The notes: a model not told the origin generated them from the letters alone. A stretch of 16,389 nucleotides of DNA from Candidatus Avimonoglobus intestinipullorum (GCA_018714645.1 DVND01000041.1:1-16389), one strand, 5' to 3'. Shown: positions 1 to 6,670, counted from the first letter of the stretch. Made by a program: numbers and translations.

Positions 1-140
1 AAATCTTGCGCTTTGCTCTTGATGTTTCATGATCCAGTTCGTATAATGGCTATTGGTGTTGTTTTAAATTTTATGGCATCTCAGGAAGGCTGCTTGTAAA
101 TGACATGCGGAAAGCATGCCGGGGGGCAAAATTTTCCGCG
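1..140. other. left-edge segment with small hairpins and a possible gene tail
   Basis: No complete gene is visible here. On the plus strand, frame 1 is open from the window edge to a TAA at 97-99 (32 codons). It could be the C-terminus of a gene entering from the left and converging on the ABC transporter, but its composition is AT-rich and I do not recognise the peptide. After that stop lie two mutually exclusive small stems: CATGC/GCATG around a GGAAA loop (104-118), and GCGGAAA (107-113) pairing with TTTCCGC (133-139). They could form part of a structured 3' end before the terminator at 141-172. Confidence 0.25.
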
Positions 141-172
141 AAAAAAGGATTATCATTTGATAATCCTTTTTT
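141..172. terminator. bidirectional intrinsic terminator
   Basis: A-rich and T-rich arms flank a nearly perfect hairpin: AAAAAAGGATTATCA, a 3-nt TTT loop, then GATAATCCTTTTTT. It lies directly after the stop codon of the minus-strand ABC transporter gene. The symmetric A-run and T-run let it work on either strand, so it may also end a gene entering from the left. Confidence 0.85.
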
Positions 173-174
173 CA

Positions 175-1818
175 TTATTTTGCTTGTTTATTGATGTACA
201 CCACTTTATCACAAATGTCAAATGCCGCCTGCTTATGGGAAACGATCACGCAGGTTTTATCCGTCATACCGCGCACCGCTTGCAAAAGCGCCGCCTCTGT
301 CTGGCTGTCCAGGGCGGAGGTGGATTCGTCCAGCAGCAGCACCGGCGCGCCGTACAGCAGCGCCCGGGCGATGGATATCCGCTGGGCCTGCCCTTCAGAC
401 AGCCCCAATCCCTTTTCGCCGATCACCGTATCCAGCCCTTCCTCCAGGGAGGAAATAAAATCCCAAATTTGCGCGATTTTTGCGCATTGTATGATCTCCG
501 CTTCCGCCGCGTCCGCCCGGGCAAAGCAGATGTTCTCCCGGATGGTCCCCGACAGGATCAGGTTCCCCTGGGGGACATAGGCAAACAGCTCCCGGGTGGC
601 CCTTCCCAGCTTGATTTTTTCACGATGCGTTTTCAGATAAATAGAACCGCAGTCCGGCTCCAGTATACCCAGCAGCAGCTTCATCGCCGTGCTTTTCCCA
701 ACGCCGGATTCGCCCGCCACCACCACGCATTCCCCTTTATTGATGGAAAAATTCATATCCGCCACCACGGAGTCCGCATTATAGGAAAACGTCACGTTCT
801 CAAATACCAGCGCTTCCATCTCCTCATACGCCGTTTTGGGCAGGCTCCTGCCCGTCCGGGACTCCTCCCGCAGCCCCTCCAGCTCCATCAGCCGCTCCAC
901 CGATGCCGCCACCTCAAAAATCCGCGGCACCAGGCCGGAAATATTCTTAAACGGGGATTGGATCTGGTTTACCAGCTGCAGCACCGCCATCAGGTCCCCA
1001 TAGGTCAGCTGCCCCGCGGACAGGCGATAGGCACAATATGCAAGGGCGAAATAATATCCGGCGTTGAACACCAGGAATATCCCCACATGGGCAAACACAG
1101 AAACCGTTGTGCGTTTCACCTTGAGCCGGTAATTGTTCCGCTGCAGCTCCTCGCTCTTGTCCAGCACCACGTTTTCATTGCTGAACGACTTCACCACCAG
1201 GATGTTCTGCAAAATCTCCAGCATGAACGACTTTGTCTTCCCCTCCGCTTCCTGGCAGTCCTTGTGCAGCACCTTGTACCGCTTGCTGTACACCCGCGCG
1301 CCCAAAAATACAAGCGGCCCCACCGCCAGGATCAACAGCGCCAGGAACCGGTCGATGCTGTACAGCATCCAGAATCCGCCGACCAGGCTGGTGGCAAACA
1401 GCGCAAACGCGGGGATGATGGTGACAATGCCGTTTACAATAACAGAGACGTCGCTGTTGATGCGGTTTAACAGCTCCCCCGAATGGAATTGGGATACCGC
1501 CAGATAGTCCTTATTGATCAGTGTTTTAAACACATGCCGCTTCAGCTCGATTTCAAATCTGGAATTGGCATGCACATTTGCATAGTTGATGGAGATTTGC
1601 AAAAACAGCCGCACCAGCAGCAATACGACCAAATACAGGCACGCGCTGCGCAGCACCCCGTCCATCTGCCCCACGGCGATATTGATGACGTTTCTGGACG
1701 CCGTTACAAACTGCAGGGACAACAGGGACAGCGCAATGCTCAAGACCGTCAGCAGCACAATGAACAACACGCTCTTCCGCCCGTTTTTCACAATCCATTT
1801 TAAAACTTTCCTATTCAC
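175..1818 (-). CDS. ABC transporter half-molecule, fused membrane and ATPase domains
   Basis: A 547-residue ABC half-transporter that would work as a dimer in the cytoplasmic membrane. Residues 1-300 form the six-helix type-1 exporter membrane domain, with hydrophobic stretches near 15-40, 60-77, 130-175 and 240-285. Residues 335-545 form the ATPase: Walker A GESGVGKST at 369-377, Q-loop Gln417, signature LSEGQ at 473-477 (a common LSGGQ variant), Walker B VLLLDEST at 493-500, D-loop SALD at 501-504 and switch His528. The substrate cannot be told from sequence; lipid, peptide and drug exporters share this architecture. The start is GTG at 1816-1818, with an AAAGAG ribosome site about 8 nt upstream; the ATG two bases upstream is out of frame and runs straight into TGA. 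No partner half-transporter lies next to it in the window. Confidence 0.93.
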   Translation of the reverse strand: MNRKVLKWIVKNGRKSVLFIVLLTVLSIALSLLSLQFVTASRNVINIAVGQMDGVLRSACLYLVVLLLVRLFLQISINYANVHANSRFEIELKRHVFKTLINKDYLAVSQFHSGELLNRINSDVSVIVNGIVTIIPAFALFATSLVGGFWMLYSIDRFLALLILAVGPLVFLGARVYSKRYKVLHKDCQEAEGKTKSFMLEILQNILVVKSFSNENVVLDKSEELQRNNYRLKVKRTTVSVFAHVGIFLVFNAGYYFALAYCAYRLSAGQLTYGDLMAVLQLVNQIQSPFKNISGLVPRIFEVAASVERLMELEGLREESRTGRSLPKTAYEEMEALVFENVTFSYNADSVVADMNFSINKGECVVVAGESGVGKSTAMKLLLGILEPDCGSIYLKTHREKIKLGRATRELFAYVPQGNLILSGTIRENICFARADAAEAEIIQCAKIAQIWDFISSLEEGLDTVIGEKGLGLSEGQAQRISIARALLYGAPVLLLDESTSALDSQTEAALLQAVRGMTDKTCVIVSHKQAAFDICDKVVYINKQAK

Positions 1819-1866
1819 ATAACACGCTCTTTTCTCACAGTGTATTTTTCGCAGCTTCCTGCCATT

Positions 1867-1895
1867 ATCATACTACCGAAAAACCCCATTGTCAA
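1867..1895 (-). promoter_or_regulatory. sigma-A promoter of the ABC transporter gene
   Basis: Read on the minus strand, the sequence has a perfect -35 TTGACA (1890-1895), a 17-bp spacer and -10 TATGAT (1867-1872). It lies about 50 bp upstream of the GTG start and is divergent from the eutS promoter. Confidence 0.75.
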
Positions 1896-1922
1896 TGTTT
1901 TTGAATTGTTACATTTCACCGC

Positions 1923-1951
1923 TTGATTTTTTTCGCCCAAAATGATATAAT
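1923..1951 (+). promoter_or_regulatory. sigma-A promoter of the eutS-eutP-ireB-cpsB run
   Basis: -35 TTGATT (1923-1928), a 17-bp spacer and a perfect -10 TATAAT (1946-1951), preceded by TGA so that it also has an extended -10 TG. It lies 38 bp upstream of the eutS start. No internal promoter is obvious before cpsB, so the four genes may share this one. Confidence 0.75.
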
Positions 1952-1989
1952 AAACCATATTTAGAACTGAGATGCAAAGAGGGTTGCAT

Positions 1990-2373
1990 ATGGATATAAA
2001 TGAATTGCTTACCGACAACGGAAAAGACAAGCTGCGGATCATCCAGGAGCTGGTGCCCGGGAAACAGGTCACGCTGGCGCATATCATCTCAGGCCCGGAC
2101 GCCGTCCTCTATCAAAAGCTGGGCTTAAACCCCGACTTGGACTACGCCCGCTCCGCCATCGGCATCCTGACCGTGAGCCCGGCTGAAACCGCCGTCATTG
2201 CGGCGGATATCGCCATTAAGACCGCCAATGTGGATTTGGGCTTTGTCGACCGCTTCAGCGGCACATTGATTGTGACGGGGATGGTATCCGACACGGAGTC
2301 CGCCATCAACGCGGTTGTCAGCTATGTGCGGGACACCTTGGGCTTTGCGGTTTGCGAGGTCACCAGGACCTGA
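1990..2373 (+). CDS. eutS: EutS/PduU-type bacterial microcompartment shell protein
   Basis: A 127-residue single-domain BMC protein of the circularly permuted EutS/PduU class, which normally forms hexamers that tile microcompartment shells. The diagnostic block runs from RIIQELVPGKQVTLAHII (residues 16-33, the N-terminal strands that form a small beta-barrel in this class) through AIGILTVSPAETAVIAADIA and DLGFVDRFSG (82-91). Compared with E. coli EutS it carries about a dozen extra N-terminal residues (MDINELLTDNGKDKL). I chose the ATG at 1990 because AAAGAGGG (1976-1983) sits 6 nt upstream; an ATG at 1972 lies in front of that ribosome site. The stop overlaps the eutP start by one base (TGATG). 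No other shell or ethanolamine/propanediol enzyme gene is in the window, so a compartment role here is uncertain. Confidence 0.92.
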   Translation: MDINELLTDNGKDKLRIIQELVPGKQVTLAHIISGPDAVLYQKLGLNPDLDYARSAIGILTVSPAETAVIAADIAIKTANVDLGFVDRFSGTLIVTGMVSDTESAINAVVSYVRDTLGFAVCEVTRT

Positions 2374-2879
2374 TGAAAAAGATCATTTTAATCGGCCGGA
2401 GCGGCAGCGGGAAGACGACGCTGATCCAGGCGCTCCGCGGCGAAAAAATACATTATCACAAAACACAGTATGTCAACCATTTTGACGTCATAATTGACAC
2501 GCCCGGCGAATATGCTGAAACTAAGAACCTGGGCGCCGCCCTGGCTATGTATACATTTGAGGCGCAGGTCGTAGGGCTGCTCGCCAGCGCGACGGAACCG
2601 TATTCCCTGTTCAGCCCTTGTATCACCCCCCTTGCCAACAGGGAGGTCATCGGCATTGTCACCAAAATTGACGCGCCGCACGCCGCCCCCCGCCGGGCGG
2701 AGCAATGGCTCAGGCTGGCCGGCTGTACCACAATTTATCGCGTCAGCTCCTATACGGGAGAAGGCATCGGCGATATTTTAACCCATTTAAAAGAAGACGG
2801 CGACCGGTTGCCGTGGGAACCAGAAGGAGGGACGAACCATGGAATTCAACGAAACCATGAAAATAAACCTGGAGCATGA
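2373..2879 (+). CDS. eutP: EutP/PduV-type small P-loop GTPase
   Basis: A 168-residue P-loop NTPase of the EutP/PduV family, usually found with ethanolamine or propanediol microcompartment genes; the biochemical role of the family is not well settled. Visible motifs are G1 GRSGSGKTT (residues 8-16), a switch-like KTQ (30-32), G3 DTPGEY (42-47), G4 TKID (97-100, in place of NKxD) and G5-like SSYTGEG (125-131). The start at 2373 shares a base with the eutS stop (TGATG), so it is probably translated by coupling to eutS. The family fold appears to end near LPW (146-148); the last 20 residues are read from the ireB ribosome site and first codons and look like a stop-loss tail. It overlaps ireB by 41 nt. 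Confidence 0.9.
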   Translation: MKKIILIGRSGSGKTTLIQALRGEKIHYHKTQYVNHFDVIIDTPGEYAETKNLGAALAMYTFEAQVVGLLASATEPYSLFSPCITPLANREVIGIVTKIDAPHAAPRRAEQWLRLAGCTTIYRVSSYTGEGIGDILTHLKEDGDRLPWEPEGGTNHGIQRNHENKPGA

Positions 2880-3090
2880 CAAGGAACGGGAAGTCCGCGA
2901 GATCGTCGCGGCGGTTTACGATGCGTTAAAAATCAAAGGCTACGACCCGATCAGCCAGATGGTCGGATATCTCCTTTCCGGAGACCCCACCTATATCACC
3001 AGCTATAACGGCGCCCGCGGCATGATTGTGCGCGTGGAGCGCGACGAACTCTTGGAGGAACTTGTAAAAACCTATATTAAAACATTGTAA
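2839..3090 (+). CDS. ireB: IreB family regulatory phosphoprotein (UPF0297)
   Basis: An 83-residue protein of the UPF0297/IreB family. In Enterococcus faecalis IreB is a small dimeric target of the Ser/Thr kinase IreK and a negative regulator of cephalosporin resistance; that role is known for that species and inferred here. The conserved core is present: YDALKIKGYDPISQMVGYLLSGD and the later DPTYITSYNGAR (residues 49-60), then RDELLEELVKTYI. The threonine in the N-terminal NET (Thr6) is the likely match to one of the two phosphorylated threonines of E. faecalis IreB; the other position is Asn. A strong ribosome site GGAGGG (about 2826-2831) precedes the ATG. The family is usually linked to ruvX and a DUF1292 gene; here it follows eutP and precedes cpsB instead. 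Confidence 0.92.
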   Translation: MEFNETMKINLEHDKEREVREIVAAVYDALKIKGYDPISQMVGYLLSGDPTYITSYNGARGMIVRVERDELLEELVKTYIKTL

Positions 3091-3109
3091 TATAAGGAAG
3101 CTGATCCGC

Positions 3110-3862
3110 ATGATTGATTTTCACGCCCATATTCTTCCCAAAATAGACGACGGCCCGAAACATCTCTCTGACAGCCTCTCCATGCTGAAACACAGCTATG
3201 AGCAGGGGGTTGGTACCGTTGTGTCCACCTCCCATTGCTACGTGACGGACGAGGCGCGCATTGACGCGTTCCTGGCGGCGCGGGCGCGGAGTTACCGGGC
3301 GCTCCGGGAAGCCATGGACAGCGACGGCGGCCCTTTTCCAAACATCGTGCTGGGAGCGGAGGTGCATCTTTATAAGGACATCTCCCATTATGAAAATCTC
3401 CCAAAGCTCTGTATCGAGGGAACCAACTACCTGCTGGTGGAAATGCCCTATACGAAATGGAACAACACGCTCTATGACAGCTTGTACTCCATGCAGCTCA
3501 AGCATCTGCGCCCGATCCTGGCACACATTGAACGGTACGCCGCCCAGGAGGACGCCTTTGAAAACCTGTTCTCCCTGGATCTATTGTACCAGGTCAACGC
3601 GGATTCCTTCCTGCATAGCCCGGAAAAACGGTTCCTGGCAAAGCTGTTTGATAAAAACGCCATCCAGCTGCTGGGCAGCGACATGCACAACCTGACCAGC
3701 CGTCCATCCAGGATGCAAAAGGCCGCGGAGCACATTGGAAAGGTTTACGGGCAGCCTTTTCTGGAATACATACAGAACAACGCAGAAGCCGTTTTAGAAA
3801 ACAGGGATGTTTTATTAAAATCGTTTCCCAGGCTTTCTTTCTGGGACAAGCTGAAGCTTTAA
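3110..3862 (+). CDS. cpsB: CpsB/YwqE-type PHP-domain tyrosine phosphatase
   Basis: A 250-residue PHP-domain protein of the CpsB/CapC family, metal-dependent (usually manganese) protein-tyrosine phosphatases that counteract BY-type tyrosine kinases controlling capsule or exopolysaccharide synthesis. Metal-ligand candidates are in place: DFHAH (His5, His7), DDG at 13-15, SH at 41-42, GAEVH (Glu84, His86), LAHIERY (His139, Glu141) and SDMHN (Asp191, His193). Length is normal for the family. An AAGGA ribosome site precedes the ATG, and the gene begins 19 nt after ireB on the same strand. No BY kinase or capsule gene is visible in the window, so its substrate is unknown. It ends directly in the terminator shared with trmB. 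Confidence 0.9.
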   Translation: MIDFHAHILPKIDDGPKHLSDSLSMLKHSYEQGVGTVVSTSHCYVTDEARIDAFLAARARSYRALREAMDSDGGPFPNIVLGAEVHLYKDISHYENLPKLCIEGTNYLLVEMPYTKWNNTLYDSLYSMQLKHLRPILAHIERYAAQEDAFENLFSLDLLYQVNADSFLHSPEKRFLAKLFDKNAIQLLGSDMHNLTSRPSRMQKAAEHIGKVYGQPFLEYIQNNAEAVLENRDVLLKSFPRLSFWDKLKL

Positions 3863-3898
3863 ACCCCCGCCGGGTTTGCACACGGCAGGGGGTTTTTT
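3861..3898. terminator. bidirectional terminator between cpsB and trmB
   Basis: AAACCCCC plus GCCG (3861-3872) pairs with CGGC, a bulged A, then GGGGG and TTT (3883-3895), followed by a six-T run on the plus strand. It overlaps the cpsB stop and the trmB stop and serves both convergent genes; on the minus strand the trailing run is only three bases, so termination of trmB may be weaker. Confidence 0.8.
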
Positions 3899-4544
3899 AT
3901 TCCCAACCCAGGTACGTCGCCTCCAAACGGTAGATGGGCAGCCCCTGCTCCACAAACCGCGCTTCATACTCGGTCATGATATTCCCCTCATAGTTGGAAT
4001 GATGCAAATCCAGGGTGATGTTCTGCATTTTGAAATTCGCCGCCGCGAAGGAATTCAGGGAAAATTCAAACAGCGGGCGGTTATCCGTTTTGAAATAAAT
4101 CCAGTCCCCATTTTTCAGCAGCCGCTTATAAAGCTGTAAAAAATTCTGATGCGTCAGGCGGCGTTTCGCCTGCTTGTTTTTTTTCCACGGGTCGGAAAAA
4201 TTCAGGTAGATCCGCTCCGCCTCCCCTTGCGCAAAATACTCCAAAAGCCGCGCCGCATCCCCGATCATAAACCGCAGGTTCCCATTCCCGCGCCGCACCG
4301 CCTTTTCCAGCGCCAGCACCAGCACATCCGGGACCACGTCGATCCCCACATAGTTCACATCCGGGTTCTGCGCCGCCAGCTCCGTCAGGAACTGCCCTTT
4401 CCCGCACCCGATTTCAATGTGGACCGGGTTCCCGTTCCCGAACAGTTCGTGCCATTTCCCCCGCAGCGCTTCCGGCTCCCGCACCCACAGCGCCCCGCAG
4501 TTTTCCATCCGCTGGCTGCAATTTTTCTTTTTCCGCATTCTCAT
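3897..4544 (-). CDS. trmB: tRNA (guanine-N7-)-methyltransferase
   Basis: A 215-residue class I SAM-dependent methyltransferase that makes m7G at position 46 in the variable loop of tRNAs. Motifs in order: SAM-binding EIGCGKG (residues 44-50), GID ending at Asp69, GDA around Asp96, the family hallmark NFSDPWKKNKQAKRRL (115-130), FKTDN (151-155) and TEYE (191-194) near the C-terminus. Length is typical. The ATG at 4542-4544 follows a strong GAGGTGGG ribosome site (minus strand, 4551-4558). It has its own promoter and is divergent from gdhA. Confidence 0.96.
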   Translation of the reverse strand: MRMRKKKNCSQRMENCGALWVREPEALRGKWHELFGNGNPVHIEIGCGKGQFLTELAAQNPDVNYVGIDVVPDVLVLALEKAVRRGNGNLRFMIGDAARLLEYFAQGEAERIYLNFSDPWKKNKQAKRRLTHQNFLQLYKRLLKNGDWIYFKTDNRPLFEFSLNSFAAANFKMQNITLDLHHSNYEGNIMTEYEARFVEQGLPIYRLEATYLGWE

Positions 4545-4575
4545 ACAATTCCCACCTCAATCATCAATCTGAATC

Positions 4576-4604
4576 ATTATACAATAAAACAAGCCGCTTG
4601 ACAA
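4576..4604 (-). promoter_or_regulatory. sigma-A promoter of trmB
   Basis: On the minus strand: -35 TTGTCA (4599-4604), exactly 17 bp, then a perfect -10 TATAAT (4576-4581). It lies about 32 bp upstream of the trmB ATG. Confidence 0.75.
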
Positions 4605-4619
4605 TACCGGTATAAAACC

Positions 4620-4659
4620 GCATTTTTGCAACAAAAACATTTTTTTGTTGCAAAAATGC
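4620..4659. repeat. perfect 18-bp inverted repeat with 4-nt loop
   Basis: The arm GCATTTTTGCAACAAAAA (4620-4637) and its exact reverse complement (4642-4659) are separated by CATT. It lies between the divergent trmB and gdhA promoters, 15 bp beyond the trmB -35 and 60 bp upstream of the gdhA -35. It is not followed by a T-run on either strand beyond the T-rich parts of the arms, so it does not look like a standard terminator. It could be a protein-binding site or the remnant of a small repeat element. Confidence 0.85.
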
Positions 4660-4719
4660 ATCCTTTTCCGTGGTTTTTACTAAAATTATGAAAGATTTTC
4701 AATTTTTTATAATTTTTAG

Positions 4720-4748
4720 TTGCAAATCAGAGGTATCCGTGATACAAT
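4720..4748 (+). promoter_or_regulatory. sigma-A promoter of gdhA
   Basis: -35 TTGCAA (4720-4725), a 17-bp spacer and -10 TACAAT (4743-4748). The bases before the -10 read GTGA, giving an extended -10 TG. The predicted 5' leader is about 65 nt and ends in AAGGAGG (4806-4812), 7 nt from the ATG. Confidence 0.7.
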
Positions 4749-4819
4749 GAATAATGGATTAAATTATTGGAAATAATTTAATTTATTGTTTTCACATACA
4801 TTTATAAGGAGGTCTTTTT

Positions 4820-6163
4820 ATGTCATACGCACAAAACGTACTCGCGAAATTAAAAGAGAAAAACGCCAGTGAACCGGAATTTATACAGGCGGCAACCGAA
4901 GTTTTGACCACGCTGGAGCCGGTTATTGAAAAGCACCCCGAATATGAGGCGGCAAGCCTGCTGGAGCGCCTCGTTGAACCGGAGCGCCAGGTGATGTTCC
5001 GCGTGCCGTGGGTGGACGACCAGGGCAAGGTACAGGTCAACAGGGGCTACCGCGTCCAGTTCAATTCCGCAATCGGCCCATACAAAGGCGGCCTGCGGCT
5101 GCATCCTTCCGTCAACCTGGGCATCATTAAATTCCTGGGCTTTGAACAGATTTTCAAAAACTCCCTGACAACCCTGCCCATCGGCGGCGGCAAGGGCGGT
5201 TCCGACTTTGACCCGAAGGGCAAATCCGACCGGGAAGTGATGGCGTTCTGCCAGAGCTTTATGACCGAGCTGTACCGGCATATCGGCGCGGACACGGACG
5301 TTCCCGCCGGCGACATCGGCACCGGCGCGCGCGAGATCGGGTTTATGTATGGACAATATAAAAGGCTTACAAATAAATATGAAGGCGTCCTGACAGGCAA
5401 AGGCCTGACCTGGGGCGGCTCCCTGGCCCGCACAGAAGCCACCGGCTACGGCCTGGTATACTTTGTAAAGGAAATGCTGGCGGACATGGGGACGGATTTT
5501 GCCGGCAAGACGGTTGTTATTTCCGGCTCCGGCAACGTTGCGATCTACGCCACGGAAAAGGTACAATCTTACGGCGGCAAAGTCGTTGCGCTGTCTGACT
5601 CCAACGGCTGGGTTTATGATGCAGAAGGCATCGACCTGGCGGCCGTCAAGGAAATCAAGGAAGTAAAACGCGGCAGGATCAAGGATTATTTGAACTATCG
5701 CCCCAACGCGGAATACCATGAGGGCAAAGGCATCTGGACTGTGAAGTGCGACATCGCGCTGCCTTGCGCGACGCAGAACGAGCTGCATCTGGAAGATGCG
5801 AAAACGCTGGTCGCCAATGGCTGCCAGGTCGTCGGCGAGGGCGCAAACATGCCCACCACCATTGACGCCACAAAGTACCTCCAGGAAAACGGCGTATACT
5901 TTGCCCCGGGCAAGGCTGCAAACGCCGGCGGCGTTGCAACCTCCGCTTTGGAGATGAGCCAGAACTCCCAGAGGATGTCCTGGACATTCGAGGAAGTGGA
6001 TGAAAAGCTTCACGACATCATGATCCGCATCTACAAATCCGCTTATGCGGCTGCCGAAGAGTACGGCAAGGAATTTAACGGCAAAAAAGACCTGGTCTCC
6101 GGCGCGAACATCGCAGGCTTCCTGAAGGTGGCCGACGCGATGATGGCACAAGGCGTTGTTTGA
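4820..6163 (+). CDS. gdhA: glutamate dehydrogenase
   Basis: A 447-residue hexameric-type glutamate dehydrogenase interconverting glutamate with 2-oxoglutarate and ammonia in the cytoplasm. The substrate site is complete and in the same register as the Clostridium symbiosum enzyme: Lys89 in GPYKGG, Lys113, catalytic Lys125 in GGGKGG (122-127), Asp165 in PAGDIG and Ser380 in MSQNS. The Rossmann loop GSGNVA is at 236-241, followed by ALSDSNG. The family is usually labelled NADP-specific, but the closely aligned C. symbiosum enzyme uses NAD, so coenzyme preference is left open. An ideal AAGGAGG ribosome site fixes the start. Monocistronic: own promoter upstream and a strong terminator after the stop. 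Confidence 0.97.
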   Translation: MSYAQNVLAKLKEKNASEPEFIQAATEVLTTLEPVIEKHPEYEAASLLERLVEPERQVMFRVPWVDDQGKVQVNRGYRVQFNSAIGPYKGGLRLHPSVNLGIIKFLGFEQIFKNSLTTLPIGGGKGGSDFDPKGKSDREVMAFCQSFMTELYRHIGADTDVPAGDIGTGAREIGFMYGQYKRLTNKYEGVLTGKGLTWGGSLARTEATGYGLVYFVKEMLADMGTDFAGKTVVISGSGNVAIYATEKVQSYGGKVVALSDSNGWVYDAEGIDLAAVKEIKEVKRGRIKDYLNYRPNAEYHEGKGIWTVKCDIALPCATQNELHLEDAKTLVANGCQVVGEGANMPTTIDATKYLQENGVYFAPGKAANAGGVATSALEMSQNSQRMSWTFEEVDEKLHDIMIRIYKSAYAAAEEYGKEFNGKKDLVSGANIAGFLKVADAMMAQGVV

Positions 6164-6174
6164 TTCATCAGCAT

Positions 6175-6207
6175 AAAAAAAAACCGGCATCCGATGCCGG
6201 TTTTTTT
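6175..6207. terminator. bidirectional terminator between gdhA and spoVG
   Basis: AAACCGGCAT (6181-6190), loop CCG, ATGCCGGTTT (6194-6203): a perfect 10-bp stem with an A-run from 6175 and a T-run to 6207, so it can end both convergent genes. It starts 12 bases after the gdhA stop and touches the spoVG stop. Confidence 0.9.
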
Positions 6208-6472
6208 ATGCTTCTTCCGCAAGCAGTTCCTCATATTTTTTCAAAATCTCCCCCTCCAAAAGCTCCCGCATGGCGGAGTTGATGGGATGGGCGATGTCCT
6301 TGAACTCATTGTCAGGCGTTTTCCTGCTGGGCATCGCTGTAAACAGCTTGTCCTGCCCTTCGATAATTTTGATGTCGTGCACCACAAATGCATCATCAAA
6401 CGTCACAGACACAATCGCCTTCATCTTCCCTTCCGTCGTGATTTTCTTGATCCTGATATCTGTGATTTGCAA
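6206..6472 (-). CDS. spoVG: SpoVG family regulator
   Basis: An 88-residue SpoVG protein, a small conserved nucleic-acid-binding regulator first known for its effect on septation and cortex formation in Bacillus sporulation. The family core is clear: TDIRIKKI, FVVHDIKIIEGQ, LFTAMPSRKTPD and FKDIAHPIN. I chose the TTG at 6470-6472, because translation then begins MQITDIRIKKI, in register with the B. subtilis start MEVTDVRLRRV, and GGTGA lies 4 nt upstream, which fits the downstream half of a Shine-Dalgarno site. A GTG at 6479-6481 would add three residues (MRP before the Leu read from TTG) but has only a weak AGAAAG upstream. It has its own promoter, divergent from murC. Confidence 0.93.
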   Translation of the reverse strand: MQITDIRIKKITTEGKMKAIVSVTFDDAFVVHDIKIIEGQDKLFTAMPSRKTPDNEFKDIAHPINSAMRELLEGEILKKYEELLAEEA

Positions 6473-6521
6473 AGGTCTCACCGCTTTCTTTTAGTTTTAT
6501 GTGTCCTTATCACTTATCTAT

Positions 6522-6550
6522 ATAATAAGAAAGAAACGCCAATTTGTCAA
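6522..6550 (-). promoter_or_regulatory. sigma-A promoter of spoVG
   Basis: On the minus strand: perfect -35 TTGACA (6545-6550), 17-bp spacer, -10 TATTAT (6522-6527). It lies about 50 bp from the gene start. In B. subtilis spoVG uses sigma-H; here the visible match is to the housekeeping consensus. Confidence 0.7.
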
Positions 6551-6641
6551 TAAAAAAGTGCAATAATGCTCCCTAATTAATCTAATTTTTGTTAAAAATA
6601 CACAATAGTTTTTACCGTTTTTATTTTTTTCTGAAAAGCCG

Positions 6642-6670
6642 TTTTATTTTCGCCCGAACGGGTATATAAT
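6642..6670 (+). promoter_or_regulatory. possible murC promoter
   Basis: A perfect -10 TATAAT (6665-6670) with a poor -35 TTTTAT (6642-6647) at 17 bp. The spacer contains CCCG-AA-CGGG (6653-6662), a small palindrome that could bind a regulator. It is the best candidate upstream of murC but the weak -35 keeps it tentative. Confidence 0.4.

Noticed and set aside
100..1470. 456-codon open frame opposite the ABC transporter gene
   Set aside because: The opposite strand encodes a complete ABC half-transporter with all motifs; this frame also crosses the terminator hairpin.
1990..2879. Part of a full ethanolamine or propanediol utilisation operon
   Set aside because: No eutBC, pdu enzymes, other shell proteins or cofactor genes flank the pair in the window; upstream is a divergent ABC gene and downstream is ireB.
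4850..6190. 446-codon open frame on the strand opposite gdhA
   Set aside because: It is a shadow of gdhA caused by GC-biased third positions; its translation resembles no family and the gdhA reading has every active-site residue.
6653..6662. CCCGAACGGG as a LexA box upstream of murC
   Set aside because: The Firmicute LexA site needs GAAC and GTTC half-sites about four bases apart; here the arms are CCCG/CGGG.
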